The position numbers and the translations under genes are program-made. 64,000 nucleotides of DNA from Pseudanabaena sp. FACHB-1998 (lineage in GTDB: Bacteria; Cyanobacteriota; Cyanobacteriia; Pseudanabaenales; Pseudanabaenaceae), in NCBI RefSeq assembly GCF_014696355.1, contig NZ_JACJQA010000039.1, positions 1 to 64,000 on the forward strand. Reading direction: 5' to 3'. The notes under the pieces were generated by a model that saw nothing but the letters and a program-made list of their open reading frames with translations, searched no databases and was not told the origin of the DNA. Each line of letters begins with the position of its first letter. The stretch's first letter is position 1. Of the stretch, positions 56,782-64,000 are shown piece by piece.

Positions 56782-58290
56782 TTACATGGTTATTTGTCGA
56801 ACCACCGTTAAAGCAGAATAACTTACGCCTGCGGTTCCTTCCCCCGGATGCGTAGAGTCACCGACTAGCCAAATATTTTTGATAGGGGTGCGATTAGCAA
56901 AACCAAAGGGGCCAAAAGTAGAGACGCGCATTCCCACGCCGCCCACAATGCCGCGATCGCGTCCTGTGTAACGCTCAAAGGTTTGCGGTGTCGCCGCCTC
57001 GACATGAATAATAGTCTGCTCATTGAGATAAAAATAGGTACTTAACTGCGCGATCGCCCGTTCGGTAAATCTCTTTTTGAGTTCTTGATAATCCTCACCA
57101 CCGTACCAAACCGCCGCATCGGTAAATTCCGAAGCAATAATGGTCGCTTTACCCTCTGGAGCGCGACCATCTCCCTCTTTGCTCACGGATACAAATAACG
57201 AATGGGGTTTGGTGCAGGAATTATTTTTATGGGCTTCTTCATAGGCTTCTAGGAATTGCAAATGCGGCGGACAGCCATCGGGAATTGCGGCGCGATCTAC
57301 ACCTAAATAAACCACAAACGCCACAGCAGCAGGTTTGAGATTCTCAACTCGATTAACATAGCCCTTAGGCGCAGCATCTCCCAAAAGCTGCACAAAATTA
57401 TTCACCGTCACATTTGCCACCACATGATCCGCCTCATCCCACCAGATTTCTCCTGTTCTTAAATTTTTTACTTTGACCTGTTTACTTTTGCCGTGATCAG
57501 CGATCGCGCTAACTTGATGCTGCATTAACACTTTCCCGCCATCCCTCTCAATACTTGAAATGAGGCGATCGCTTAAAACTTGCATACTTCCCTTAAGATG
57601 GGATAACCCTAATGGAGTTTGAGAAACTGCTAAAGCCGTTGCTGCATAGAGCAGAGCCGTCTCTTCAGCATTCACTTGTGAATAGAGCTTCAATTGCAAA
57701 TCCAGAAAGGTGCGTAATCTTTGGTCATTTGCTAATCCAAAACCACGCAAAGCATCGCCCACAGTCGAGAAGGTATAGGGAACTGTTGCCAAGGTATCGA
57801 TTCGCAAAGCTTTAACTAATTGCCATACATCCCAAAGATTACGAGGTGGCAAAATCGGATCGCGAGACTGAAAGCGCCAACTCCGCCAAAATAAGTCTTC
57901 TAGAAAATTCCAAAATGGTTCGCTATTAGGAAATTGTCTTTGGCGTTCTAGTTTCCATTTGTGGCGATCGCGCCAGACATTAATCGGTTCTGTCTCATTG
58001 GGCAAAAATACCGCACAGGCTGGATCGCAATCGGTCGCTTCAGGAAGTTCTATTTCGAGTTCTTTAAAAATGCGATCGTGAATCCCACCCGATTCTAATC
58101 CCGCCACCTGTGTTGCTCCCACATCAAATGTAAAGCCGCGCCGCTTAAATGTCGATGCACAGCCACCCGCCACGATCGCCAAGTCATAAACAACGACTTC
58201 ATAGCCCCGCTTTGCCAACAAAGCTGCCGCCGTTAAGCCGCCGATTCCCGCCCCAATGACAATTATTTTTTGTTTAGATTTACTCAACAC
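56782..58290 (-). CDS. crtD: Carotenoid 3',4'-desaturase CrtD-like (FAD-dependent amine-oxidase fold)
   Basis: This is a 502-residue protein. The FAD motif IIVIGAGIGGLTAAALLAKRGYEVVVYD is at the N-terminus, and the C-terminal FAD loop is NIWLVGDSTHPGEGTAGVSYSAL. The whole protein resembles the cyanobacterial CrtD group: VAGGCASTFKRRGFTFDVGATQVAGLESGGIHDRIF and SQTPLGLSHLKGSMQVLSDRLISSIERDGGKV. It would desaturate the myxol ring-side chain in myxoxanthophyll synthesis. Other desaturase/isomerase relatives (CrtH, CrtO) are the alternative, so the exact reaction is less certain than the family. Confidence 0.85.
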   Translation of the reverse strand: MLSKSKQKIIVIGAGIGGLTAAALLAKRGYEVVVYDLAIVAGGCASTFKRRGFTFDVGATQVAGLESGGIHDRIFKELEIELPEATDCDPACAVFLPNETEPINVWRDRHKWKLERQRQFPNSEPFWNFLEDLFWRSWRFQSRDPILPPRNLWDVWQLVKALRIDTLATVPYTFSTVGDALRGFGLANDQRLRTFLDLQLKLYSQVNAEETALLYAATALAVSQTPLGLSHLKGSMQVLSDRLISSIERDGGKVLMQHQVSAIADHGKSKQVKVKNLRTGEIWWDEADHVVANVTVNNFVQLLGDAAPKGYVNRVENLKPAAVAFVVYLGVDRAAIPDGCPPHLQFLEAYEEAHKNNSCTKPHSLFVSVSKEGDGRAPEGKATIIASEFTDAAVWYGGEDYQELKKRFTERAIAQLSTYFYLNEQTIIHVEAATPQTFERYTGRDRGIVGGVGMRVSTFGPFGFANRTPIKNIWLVGDSTHPGEGTAGVSYSALTVVRQITM

Positions 58291-58362
58291 TAGCTATGAC
58301 TGATTAACAATTCTTAATCTAGTTTAAGCGATCGCCCTCACAGGAGCTATTTCACTCTAAGT

Positions 58363-58465
58363 AATACCAAATCACGAAAGTGTTGGCACACTTTTGTGAT
58401 TTAAAAATCAAATCCAGTAAGGTTTTTAAATTAAGAAATGGCGTAGCCATTTCTTAATTGGTATT
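58363..58465. repeat. Palindromic element, family C (copy 2)
   Basis: It is bounded by AATACCAA and TTGGTATT. The first hairpin, AAATCACGAAAGTG / CACTTTTGTGATTT, and the second, AATTAAGAAATGGC / GCCATTTCTTAATT, match copy 1 at 147-243 in order and spacing. Confidence 0.75.
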
Positions 58466-58559
58466 ATGCTATGGCAAAAACCAAAAAGCAAGTTGCGGCG
58501 CGAAGCGCCGCAACTTGCTTTTGGGTTTTTATGTCCTAAGCAAAACTTACATTGCTATA
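58466..58559. repeat. MITE-like palindromic element, family A (copy 2)
   Basis: The core hairpin has arms AAAACCAAAAAGCAAGTTGC and near-complement around GGCGCGAAGCGCC. The right end, GTCCTAAGCAAAACTTACAT then TGCTATA, matches the element at 274-390. Confidence 0.75.
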
Positions 58560-58663
58560 TTTATTTGATAATGGTGATTCCTAATTTCGATTTTTGGCGT
58601 TTTAGCCATAGCTAGGAAAACTTGCTATAATTAAAAATTGTGATTATTTTAAGAGCGTAAGTT

Positions 58664-59959
58664 TTGATAGAACGCTATACATTGCCCGAAATGGGTCGGT
58701 TATGGACGGATCGCCATAAGTACCAAACTTGGTTGCAAGTTGAGATCGCAGTTTGCGAAGCACAGGCTGAACTAGGATATATTCCTGAGGATGCTGTCGA
58801 AGAAATTAAGGCGAAGGCAAACTTTGATGCCGATCGCGTCAATGAAATTGAGTTAACGGTCAAGCACGACATGATTGCGTTTTTGACCAACGTAAATGAA
58901 TATGTAGGTGATGCAGGACGCTATATTCACCTCGGTTTGACTAGTTCCGATGTGCTAGATACGGCTCTAGCAGTGCAATTAGTCGATAGTTTAGAAATCA
59001 TCCAAGCCCAGTTAGAAGAAGCAATCCAAGCCATTCGCTACCAAGCCCAACAACATCGCTACACGATTATGTCGGGACGGACGCATGGTATCCATGCCGA
59101 GCCAATTACCTTTGGATTTAAGCTCGCTGGCTGGTTAGCGGAAATGTTGCGCCATCGCGATCGCCTATTGAACTTAAATAAAACGATCGCCGTCGGCAAA
59201 ATTTCGGGCGCAGTGGGTACTTATGCCAATGTCGATCCACGTATTGAAGCGATCGCCTGTCAAAAGTTAGGACTACAGCCCGACTGTGCTTCGACACAGG
59301 TAATTTCTCGCGATCGTCATGCGGAGTTTTCGCAAGTATTAGCCCTAATCGGCGCATCAATCGAGCGCTTTGCGGTGGAAATCCGTAACTTGCAGCGTAC
59401 CGATGTTCTCGAAGTCGAAGAGCATTTCACCAAGGGACAAAAAGGTTCCTCGGCAATGCCTCACAAGCGTAATCCGATTCGCTCAGAGCGTTTGACAGGT
59501 ATGGCGCGTTTGTTGCGTGGCTATGCGACCACGGCTCTGGAAAACGTTGCCCTATGGCATGAACGTGATATTTCTCACAGTGCGGCGGAACGGGTATTGC
59601 TACCTGATAGCTGCATCCTCACCCATTTCATGCTCAGGGAAATCACGGATTTGACCAAAAATCTGTTGGTGCATACCCACAACATGGAGCGCAATCTCTA
59701 TTGTTATGGTGGTGTGGTCTTCAGTCAGCAGGTGTTGCTGGGACTGGTCACTAAGGGCTTGAGTCGTGAAGATAGCTATGCGATCGTTCAGAAAGCTGCA
59801 CACCTTGCATGGAATAAAGCTGATGGTGATTTCCGTAAATTGATTAGCGAAGATGAAACTGTACAGAAAACTTTCTCTGAAGAAGAGTTAGCCGCTTGCT
59901 TCGACCCTAATAAGCATCTGAAGAATCTCGATCAGATTTATCAAAGATTGGGAATATAA
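58664..59959 (+). CDS. purB: Adenylosuccinate lyase
   Basis: This is a 431-residue protein that starts with TTG at 58664. The conserved N-terminus MIERYTLPEMGRLWTDRHKYQTWLQVEIAVCEAQ begins exactly there and no ATG is available, so the rare start is well supported. Catalytic and signature segments are HLGLTSSDVLDTALAV, RTHGIHAEPITFGFKLAGW and the fumarase/aspartase loop GSSAMPHKRNP. It acts twice in purine synthesis, releasing fumarate from SAICAR and adenylosuccinate. A terminator follows. Confidence 0.97.
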   Translation: MIERYTLPEMGRLWTDRHKYQTWLQVEIAVCEAQAELGYIPEDAVEEIKAKANFDADRVNEIELTVKHDMIAFLTNVNEYVGDAGRYIHLGLTSSDVLDTALAVQLVDSLEIIQAQLEEAIQAIRYQAQQHRYTIMSGRTHGIHAEPITFGFKLAGWLAEMLRHRDRLLNLNKTIAVGKISGAVGTYANVDPRIEAIACQKLGLQPDCASTQVISRDRHAEFSQVLALIGASIERFAVEIRNLQRTDVLEVEEHFTKGQKGSSAMPHKRNPIRSERLTGMARLLRGYATTALENVALWHERDISHSAAERVLLPDSCILTHFMLREITDLTKNLLVHTHNMERNLYCYGGVVFSQQVLLGLVTKGLSREDSYAIVQKAAHLAWNKADGDFRKLISEDETVQKTFSEEELAACFDPNKHLKNLDQIYQRLGI

Positions 59960-59990
59960 AAAAGGCGGCGCGATGCGCCGCCTTTTTTAT
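59957..59990 (+). terminator. Terminator after purB (also used by the convergent SIMPL gene)
   Basis: The stem AAAAAGGCGGCGC / GCGCCGCCTTTTT surrounds GAT and is flanked by A- and T-runs. Confidence 0.85.
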
Positions 59991-60763
59991 TACTCAACTG
60001 CAAAGGTAATGGCGACTACGGCGCGGATATCTTTGTCGATGGTTGTGGTGTTGTATGCGCCACTGTTGCTGACTTCGGTGGAATATCGGGCGGTAATTTG
60101 GAAGACATCGGTTTCGGCTTTGCGGATTGTGCCAAGGCGACTGCCTGAGACATTGAGGATCGCTTCTCCTCTAGATTTAGCATCTTTAGTTGCTTCCGAA
60201 ATCATATCTACTCGCAATTTGCCAAGCTCAGTATAGAGATATTCCGCAGGCTCAGAGATAAAGGGCAGACCATCATTAATCAAATCCGTACTCGATCGCG
60301 CGATCGCTGTAATTGCATCGACATCTTTGGAACGAATTTCAAAGCGTTGGACTAGGCGATAGGCAATAGTTCGACCTGTTTGTGCGCCATTACTATTGGT
60401 TTCGGGAATGGGTTGGGTATCGATCGCACTCAGGGTAATCGCATCATTGGGAATATTTTTGCTCTTGAAGTAGGCTTGTACTTTGTCGGAATGGCGTTTG
60501 AGTTCTTGATAGGCAAGGGGCAATGTGGCTTGCTGACTAGAAACGGAACTTCGCCAAATCACAAAATCGGAACGAATCGGACGGGTTGAGGAACCAATTA
60601 CCGTCAGGTTGTCATTTGACCTCAGCGATCGCAGGGCATTTCCTGCAAGATAGGCGCTACCGACTAGGGCGATCGCGATGGCAAGCATTCCACTAAATAG
60701 TTGGGGAAATGCTTTGGAATTTTGGGTGTTGGATTCTGGTAGCATGGCTTTGAGGGAAATCAT
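59990..60763 (-). CDS. SIMPL (DUF541) domain protein, exported
   Basis: I use the ATG at 60763 (MISLKAMLPESNTQN), giving 257 residues. An ATG at 60745 is possible, and the longer frame needs a TTG. A membrane segment (LFSGMLAIAIALVGSAYLAGNAL) is followed by the SIMPL domain: NLTVIGSSTRPIRSDFVIWRSSVSSQQATLPLAYQELKRHSDKVQAYFKSKNIPNDAITLSAIDTQPIPETN, RLVQRFEIRSKDVDAITAIARSSTDLINDGLPFISEPAEYLYTELGKLRVDMISEATKDAKSRGEAIL. These proteins are periplasmic or membrane-anchored, with no settled function. It is convergent with purB. Confidence 0.9.
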   Translation of the reverse strand: MISLKAMLPESNTQNSKAFPQLFSGMLAIAIALVGSAYLAGNALRSLRSNDNLTVIGSSTRPIRSDFVIWRSSVSSQQATLPLAYQELKRHSDKVQAYFKSKNIPNDAITLSAIDTQPIPETNSNGAQTGRTIAYRLVQRFEIRSKDVDAITAIARSSTDLINDGLPFISEPAEYLYTELGKLRVDMISEATKDAKSRGEAILNVSGSRLGTIRKAETDVFQITARYSTEVSNSGAYNTTTIDKDIRAVVAITFAVE

Positions 60764-60950
60764 GGCTAAGTTAGCTGACGCAGATAGAGGGGATAGGTTA
60801 CAAGTTGAAATAAATCGCAATGTTGGGCTAGGTCGGTTTTTACTATGTCGCGGACAATTTATACATAGCGATCGCTGGTAGGATAAATTTGCTATATAGG
60901 GTTAAACTTTAGGCACGATCAGAATTTTGTGAGTGCATGAGACAAAAGGT

Positions 60951-62246
60951 ATGAGCGATCGCATCGAACAATTTCAGGCAGCTTCGCGTAATTTGCAGTT
61001 ACAGCCTCTTTTGACTGACGAAGATCGCCAAAAGTTTATGGTGGATTATGGCAGCGAGTGCATTGATATATTGGAGCAGAAAATTTTAGTTTGCGATGAA
61101 AATACAAATCAGTTTGTGTTTGCGGGACATCGCGGCTGTGGCAAATCGACTTTGTTATGTGATTTTGCTCAGCAAATGGAAGGACAATTTTTTACGGTAT
61201 TTTTCTCAATCTCTGACTTGATTCAGATGAAAGAGATTAGCCATATTAATATTTTGTTTGCGATCGCCTTAAAGATGATGGAAAAGGCGGAACAGGATAA
61301 GGTCACCATTGCGGATGATAAAAAACAAGCTTTTTTTGATTGGTTTAAGGAACGGACTAAGACGGAAACTGTTGAGATCAAAGGGCAGATGAGTCTGGGT
61401 ATAAATCTGTTTGAGGTGATTAAGAGCAAACTCTCAACGGAACAAGGTACTAAGGAAGAGATTAAGACTAAGTTCACACAAAATTTTCGTGATTTGATTG
61501 ATACTTTGAATGCGATCGCTACAGAAATTAAGCTGGCGACTAAGTTAGAAATATTGGTGATTGTTGACGATCTGGACAAGGCTGATTTGGCTCAAATCGA
61601 TGATATTTTTCAAAAGAATCTCAAGGCTTTACTTCAGCCTAAATTTATTATTATTTACACAGTGCCGATCGCCACGATCCGCGATGGTAAGTTAAAAAAA
61701 TATATTGAAGATGAGACGAGCAACCGCATTTTTGTAATGCCTGTGTTAAAGCTTTATCCGATGGGAGAAAGCCGTAAACCTCATGGAAAGCCAAATTCTA
61801 ATGCGATCGAGATTTTGCAATCGGTATTAACGCGGCGGATCGATCCTGATTTGTTTGAGGCAGGAGTTGAGGAGCAGATTGCGCTGAATAGTGGTGGTGT
61901 GCTGCGTGAAGTAATGCGAATTACGAAGGAATGTTGTGATTTAGTTTTGGTAAAGTTGCGGCAGCAGATGCGTCGAAAACAAAATGTCGATGATTTGAAA
62001 ATTGATCAAGGGATTTTGGCTGAGGCTCTCGATAATATTCGCAATGATATGAAGATTACTTTGAGTAAGAGCGATCGCCAAATTTTGCTACAAACCTATG
62101 AAAACTATACGCCTGACGATCCCAAACAGCAGGAGTTTCTTGATTTGTTGCATAATCTTATTGCGATCGAATATCGCAATCGCGAGAGTTGGTATGATGT
62201 CCATCCTTTGATTGTGGAACAGTTAAAGATTGAGAAGATGATTTGA
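60951..62246 (+). CDS. P-loop ATPase (AAA/STAND-like) of unknown function
   Basis: I start at the ATG at 60951 (MSDRIEQFQ), giving 431 residues; an upstream GTG adds six. Walker A is GHRGCGKST (G59-T67) and Walker B is ILVIVDDLDK (201-210). A charged insertion (~115-180) separates them. The C-terminal part has a sensor-like NRIFVMPVLKLYP and a helical/winged-helix-like region ending HPLIVEQLKIEKMI, resembling Orc/Cdc6- or STAND-type ATPases. It is followed 104 bp later by a TPR protein gene with its own degenerate ATPase-like N-terminus, probably a functional partner. The role is unknown; defence or signalling is inference. Confidence 0.75.
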   Translation: MSDRIEQFQAASRNLQLQPLLTDEDRQKFMVDYGSECIDILEQKILVCDENTNQFVFAGHRGCGKSTLLCDFAQQMEGQFFTVFFSISDLIQMKEISHINILFAIALKMMEKAEQDKVTIADDKKQAFFDWFKERTKTETVEIKGQMSLGINLFEVIKSKLSTEQGTKEEIKTKFTQNFRDLIDTLNAIATEIKLATKLEILVIVDDLDKADLAQIDDIFQKNLKALLQPKFIIIYTVPIATIRDGKLKKYIEDETSNRIFVMPVLKLYPMGESRKPHGKPNSNAIEILQSVLTRRIDPDLFEAGVEEQIALNSGGVLREVMRITKECCDLVLVKLRQQMRRKQNVDDLKIDQGILAEALDNIRNDMKITLSKSDRQILLQTYENYTPDDPKQQEFLDLLHNLIAIEYRNRESWYDVHPLIVEQLKIEKMI

Positions 62247-62323
62247 TCCCCCTCAATCCCCCTTAAAAAGGGGGAAGAAGAAAAGAAAATTCTCCCCCCT
62301 TTTTAAGGGGGGCTGGGGGGGAT
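62246..62323. repeat. Dispersed C/G-run hairpin
   Basis: GATCCCCCTCAATCCCCCTT and its approximate complement at 62300-62323, with inner AAAAAGGGGG / CCCCCTTTTT, form a long imperfect hairpin. This repeat type is common in cyanobacterial genomes. It starts in the stop codon region of the ATPase gene. Confidence 0.75.
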
Positions 62324-62350
62324 CTCCACTCTGAAACGTAGCAAAAAATC

Positions 62351-64000
62351 ATGTCCGACCTAATCCTTCTCAATGAAGAAAATGCCAATGTTTACGATCG
62401 CTTGGTCGTATCCCTTGAGGCTGGATTGGGAACGTTGCAGATTTTGATCGCTGTGTGTGATAATTCGGCACTGAAGCAGGAGGTGATTAGGCGCTATGAG
62501 GCGGAGTTAGAGGCGGAGGGGGTAAAGGTCTATCGGTTGGCGTTAAATCCTGATGAGCCGAGTTTGTTACAGGCTTTGATTGATGGCAAGATTGATAAAA
62601 ATACACAGGCGATCGCTACGGTATTAGGTGCAGAGAAGTTAAGTAATTTGGGTGCAAATAATCGCGAAAGGTTAGATAGTTTTTTGGGCTATTTGCAATG
62701 GACGCGGGAGGCTTTGCGGGGTTATCCTCTGCCAATTGTGTTGTGGTTGCCTTCGGCGCTATTAGTGGAGATTGCTAAAAAAGCGCCTGATTTTTGGAGT
62801 TGGCGCGGTGGTGTGTTTAACTTTGGCTTTGCGAAGTTGGATTTCTCAAAGGTGGTGTTTAGTAACAATAGAGATTTTGTGTCAGCCCAAAGCGATATTT
62901 CTCAAAGCTCAAGTTCTGTTCTTTCGGTAAAACAATTAGAAGATTCCCTTACAGAAGCAATTAAGACTTGGGGTGAAGATAGCGCTAATACGGAACCAGT
63001 TTATGCTCAGTTAGGGAAGCTTTATGCAGAAAGGGTTAGAGGAAATAAAACGGAAGATCGAGAAAGAGAAACTGTTTTAGCAGAAACATATCTCCTACGG
63101 GCTATTGATATACAAAAAACATATAAACGCAGATCCGATCTTATATATTCGCTAAATAGTTTGGCTGATATGTATAAGTTTCTTGGCTATTGGGATAAAG
63201 CTGAAGCACTTTATAAAGAATCTCTAGTAGAATTGCGAGAAGAACTAAATAATAAAGAAAGAATTGCATTGATTTGGGGGCATTTGGGAGACATTGAGCG
63301 CAATCGAGGCAACTGGGATGCGGCGGAATCTCTCTACAGGCAATCTTTGCAATTGTTTACTGAATTAGGCAATCGCGTGGGTAAGGCAGCATTTTGGGAG
63401 CGGTTGGGAGAAATCGAGCGCAATCGAGGCAATTGGGATGCGGCGGAATCTCTCTACAGGCAATCTTTGCAATTGTTTACTGAATTAGGCGTTCGCGCGG
63501 GTATGGCAACTTCTTGGGGAGCATTGGGATATATCGAGAATATTCGTGGCAACTGGGATGCGGCGGAATCTCTCTACAGGCAATGTTTAGCAGTTAAAGA
63601 AGAATTAGGTGATCGCGCGGGTATGGCAACTTCTTGGGGATTATTGGGAGACATTGAGCGCAATCGAGGCAACTGGGATGCGGCGGAATCTCTCTACAGG
63701 CAATCTTTGCAATTGTTTACTGAATTAGGCGATCACGCGGGTATGGCAACTTCTTGGGGAGCATTGGGAGAAATCGAGCGTAATCGAGGCAATTGGGATG
63801 CGGCGGAATCTCTCTACAGGCAATCTTTGCAATTGTTTACTGAATTAGGCGGATTATATCTCATTGCTGAAGGGAATTTTGATTTTGCCTTACTCGAAAA
63901 ACAACGCGGCAATCTCACTCTTGCTCAGCAATATTATGACAAAGCCAAAACCATCTATCAACAACTCGGTGCGATCAAAGACTTAGAAGAAATCGAAAAG
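62351..64000 (+). CDS. TPR protein with N-terminal degenerate ATPase-like domain (partial, runs off the window)
   Basis: Open from the ATG at 62351 to the window edge, this is 550 codons with no stop. Residues 1-175 (VYDRLVVSLEAGLGTLQILIAVCDNSALKQEVIRRYEAELEAEGVKVYRLALNPDEPSLLQALI ... VLGAEKL ... FLGYLQWTREALRGYPLPIVLWLPSALLVEIAKKAPDFWSWRGGVFNF) resemble an ATPase fold without a Walker A lysine, a known N-terminal module of cyanobacterial TPR proteins. A linker is followed by TPRs. At least five consecutive 40-residue units (63291-63851) are nearly identical in DNA. It likely works with the preceding ATPase. Confidence 0.85.
   Translation, partial: MSDLILLNEENANVYDRLVVSLEAGLGTLQILIAVCDNSALKQEVIRRYEAELEAEGVKVYRLALNPDEPSLLQALIDGKIDKNTQAIATVLGAEKLSNLGANNRERLDSFLGYLQWTREALRGYPLPIVLWLPSALLVEIAKKAPDFWSWRGGVFNFGFAKLDFSKVVFSNNRDFVSAQSDISQSSSSVLSVKQLEDSLTEAIKTWGEDSANTEPVYAQLGKLYAERVRGNKTEDRERETVLAETYLLRAIDIQKTYKRRSDLIYSLNSLADMYKFLGYWDKAEALYKESLVELREELNNKERIALIWGHLGDIERNRGNWDAAESLYRQSLQLFTELGNRVGKAAFWERLGEIERNRGNWDAAESLYRQSLQLFTELGVRAGMATSWGALGYIENIRGNWDAAESLYRQCLAVKEELGDRAGMATSWGLLGDIERNRGNWDAAESLYRQSLQLFTELGDHAGMATSWGALGEIERNRGNWDAAESLYRQSLQLFTELGGLYLIAEGNFDFALLEKQRGNLTLAQQYYDKAKTIYQQLGAIKDLEEIEK
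63291..63851 (+). repeat. 120-bp tandem repeats within the TPR gene
   Basis: Units begin at about 63291, 63411, 63531, 63651 and 63771 and share long identical blocks such as GGATGCGGCGGAATCTCTCT. Each encodes one 40-residue TPR. The third unit differs most (CAATGTTTAGCAGTTAAAGA). The last is cut by a divergent segment after ~80 bp. Confidence 0.9.

Larger units (their letters stand above)
58291..58663. other. Divergent crtD/purB region filled with palindromic elements
   Basis: No gene is visible. From 58363 to 58559 it repeats the family C plus family A arrangement seen at the left end of the window. The remaining ~100 bp before purB should contain its promoter. Confidence 0.6.

Overview
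The window is chromosomal DNA of a filamentous or unicellular cyanobacterium. The palindrome GCGATCGC (HIP1) is scattered everywhere. The gene content is typical of the phylum: a high-light-inducible protein, a GUN4-tailed kinase, a CrtD-type carotenoid desaturase, a cyanobacteriochrome, a DUF3326 protein and a LabA-like NYN protein. Many GC-rich intergenic palindromes with loops such as GCAAAGCGC suggest a Pseudanabaena-like lineage. That genus guess is inference.

Layout. 1-0.52 kb holds nested palindromic repeats. 0.5-4.3 kb holds a hypothetical gene, a histone-deacetylase-like enzyme, rpsR/rpmG and a Rieske oxygenase. 4.3-10.9 kb is an accessory island: VapBC-like, YefM-YoeB, an orphan antitoxin, a 582-aa TnpB-like RuvC nuclease, a 33-repeat CRISPR array that begins inside the 3' end of the nuclease gene, and a DUF4160/DUF2442 pair. 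No cas1, cas2, cas6 or interference-complex gene is visible, so this looks like a minimal type V (V-U-like) locus. 10.9-22.3 kb holds DUF3326, a large secreted metalloprotease, a metal-type ABC ATPase behind a Fur/Zur-like box, a CoiA-like protein, an Hlip with an HLR1/RpaB box, a GUN4 kinase, a LivJ-type binding protein and an alpha/beta hydrolase. 22.4-26.8 kb is a ribosomal/RNA polymerase operon on the minus strand (rpsM-rpsK-rpoA-rplQ-truA-rplM-rpsI). 27-32.5 kb holds the NYN protein, metG, tadA, a lipoprotein and ilvD. 32.6-34.3 kb is a DNA methyltransferase fused to an Mrr-like nuclease. 35.4-39.7 kb is rplS, tRNA-Trp, secE, nusG, rplK, rplA, an L10 leader, rplJ and rplL. 39.8-48.9 kb holds hisE, PBP1A, an anti-sigma-type ATPase, YvcK, YjbQ, RsmE, CorA and a GHL10-like protein. 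49.1-60.8 kb holds a cyanobacteriochrome diguanylate cyclase, TPR and pentapeptide proteins, hemB, a Ycf39-like protein, an LCP protein, crtD, purB and a SIMPL-domain protein. 60.9-64 kb is an AAA-type ATPase followed by a TPR protein that runs off the window.

How the parts fit. Housekeeping blocks are ordinary, but the accessory genes show a shared pattern. The toxin-antitoxin pairs, the DUF4160/DUF2442 pair and the methyltransferase-nuclease are each bordered by short dispersed repeats that begin and end with HIP1. One of these repeats abuts, and appears to truncate, the last CRISPR repeat. The strongest candidate for an unusual system is the effector-array locus at 5.97-10.37 kb: the stop codon of the nuclease lies inside the first CRISPR repeat, so spacer acquisition at that end would always regenerate the same C-terminus. 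A second candidate is the ATPase-TPR pair at the right edge.
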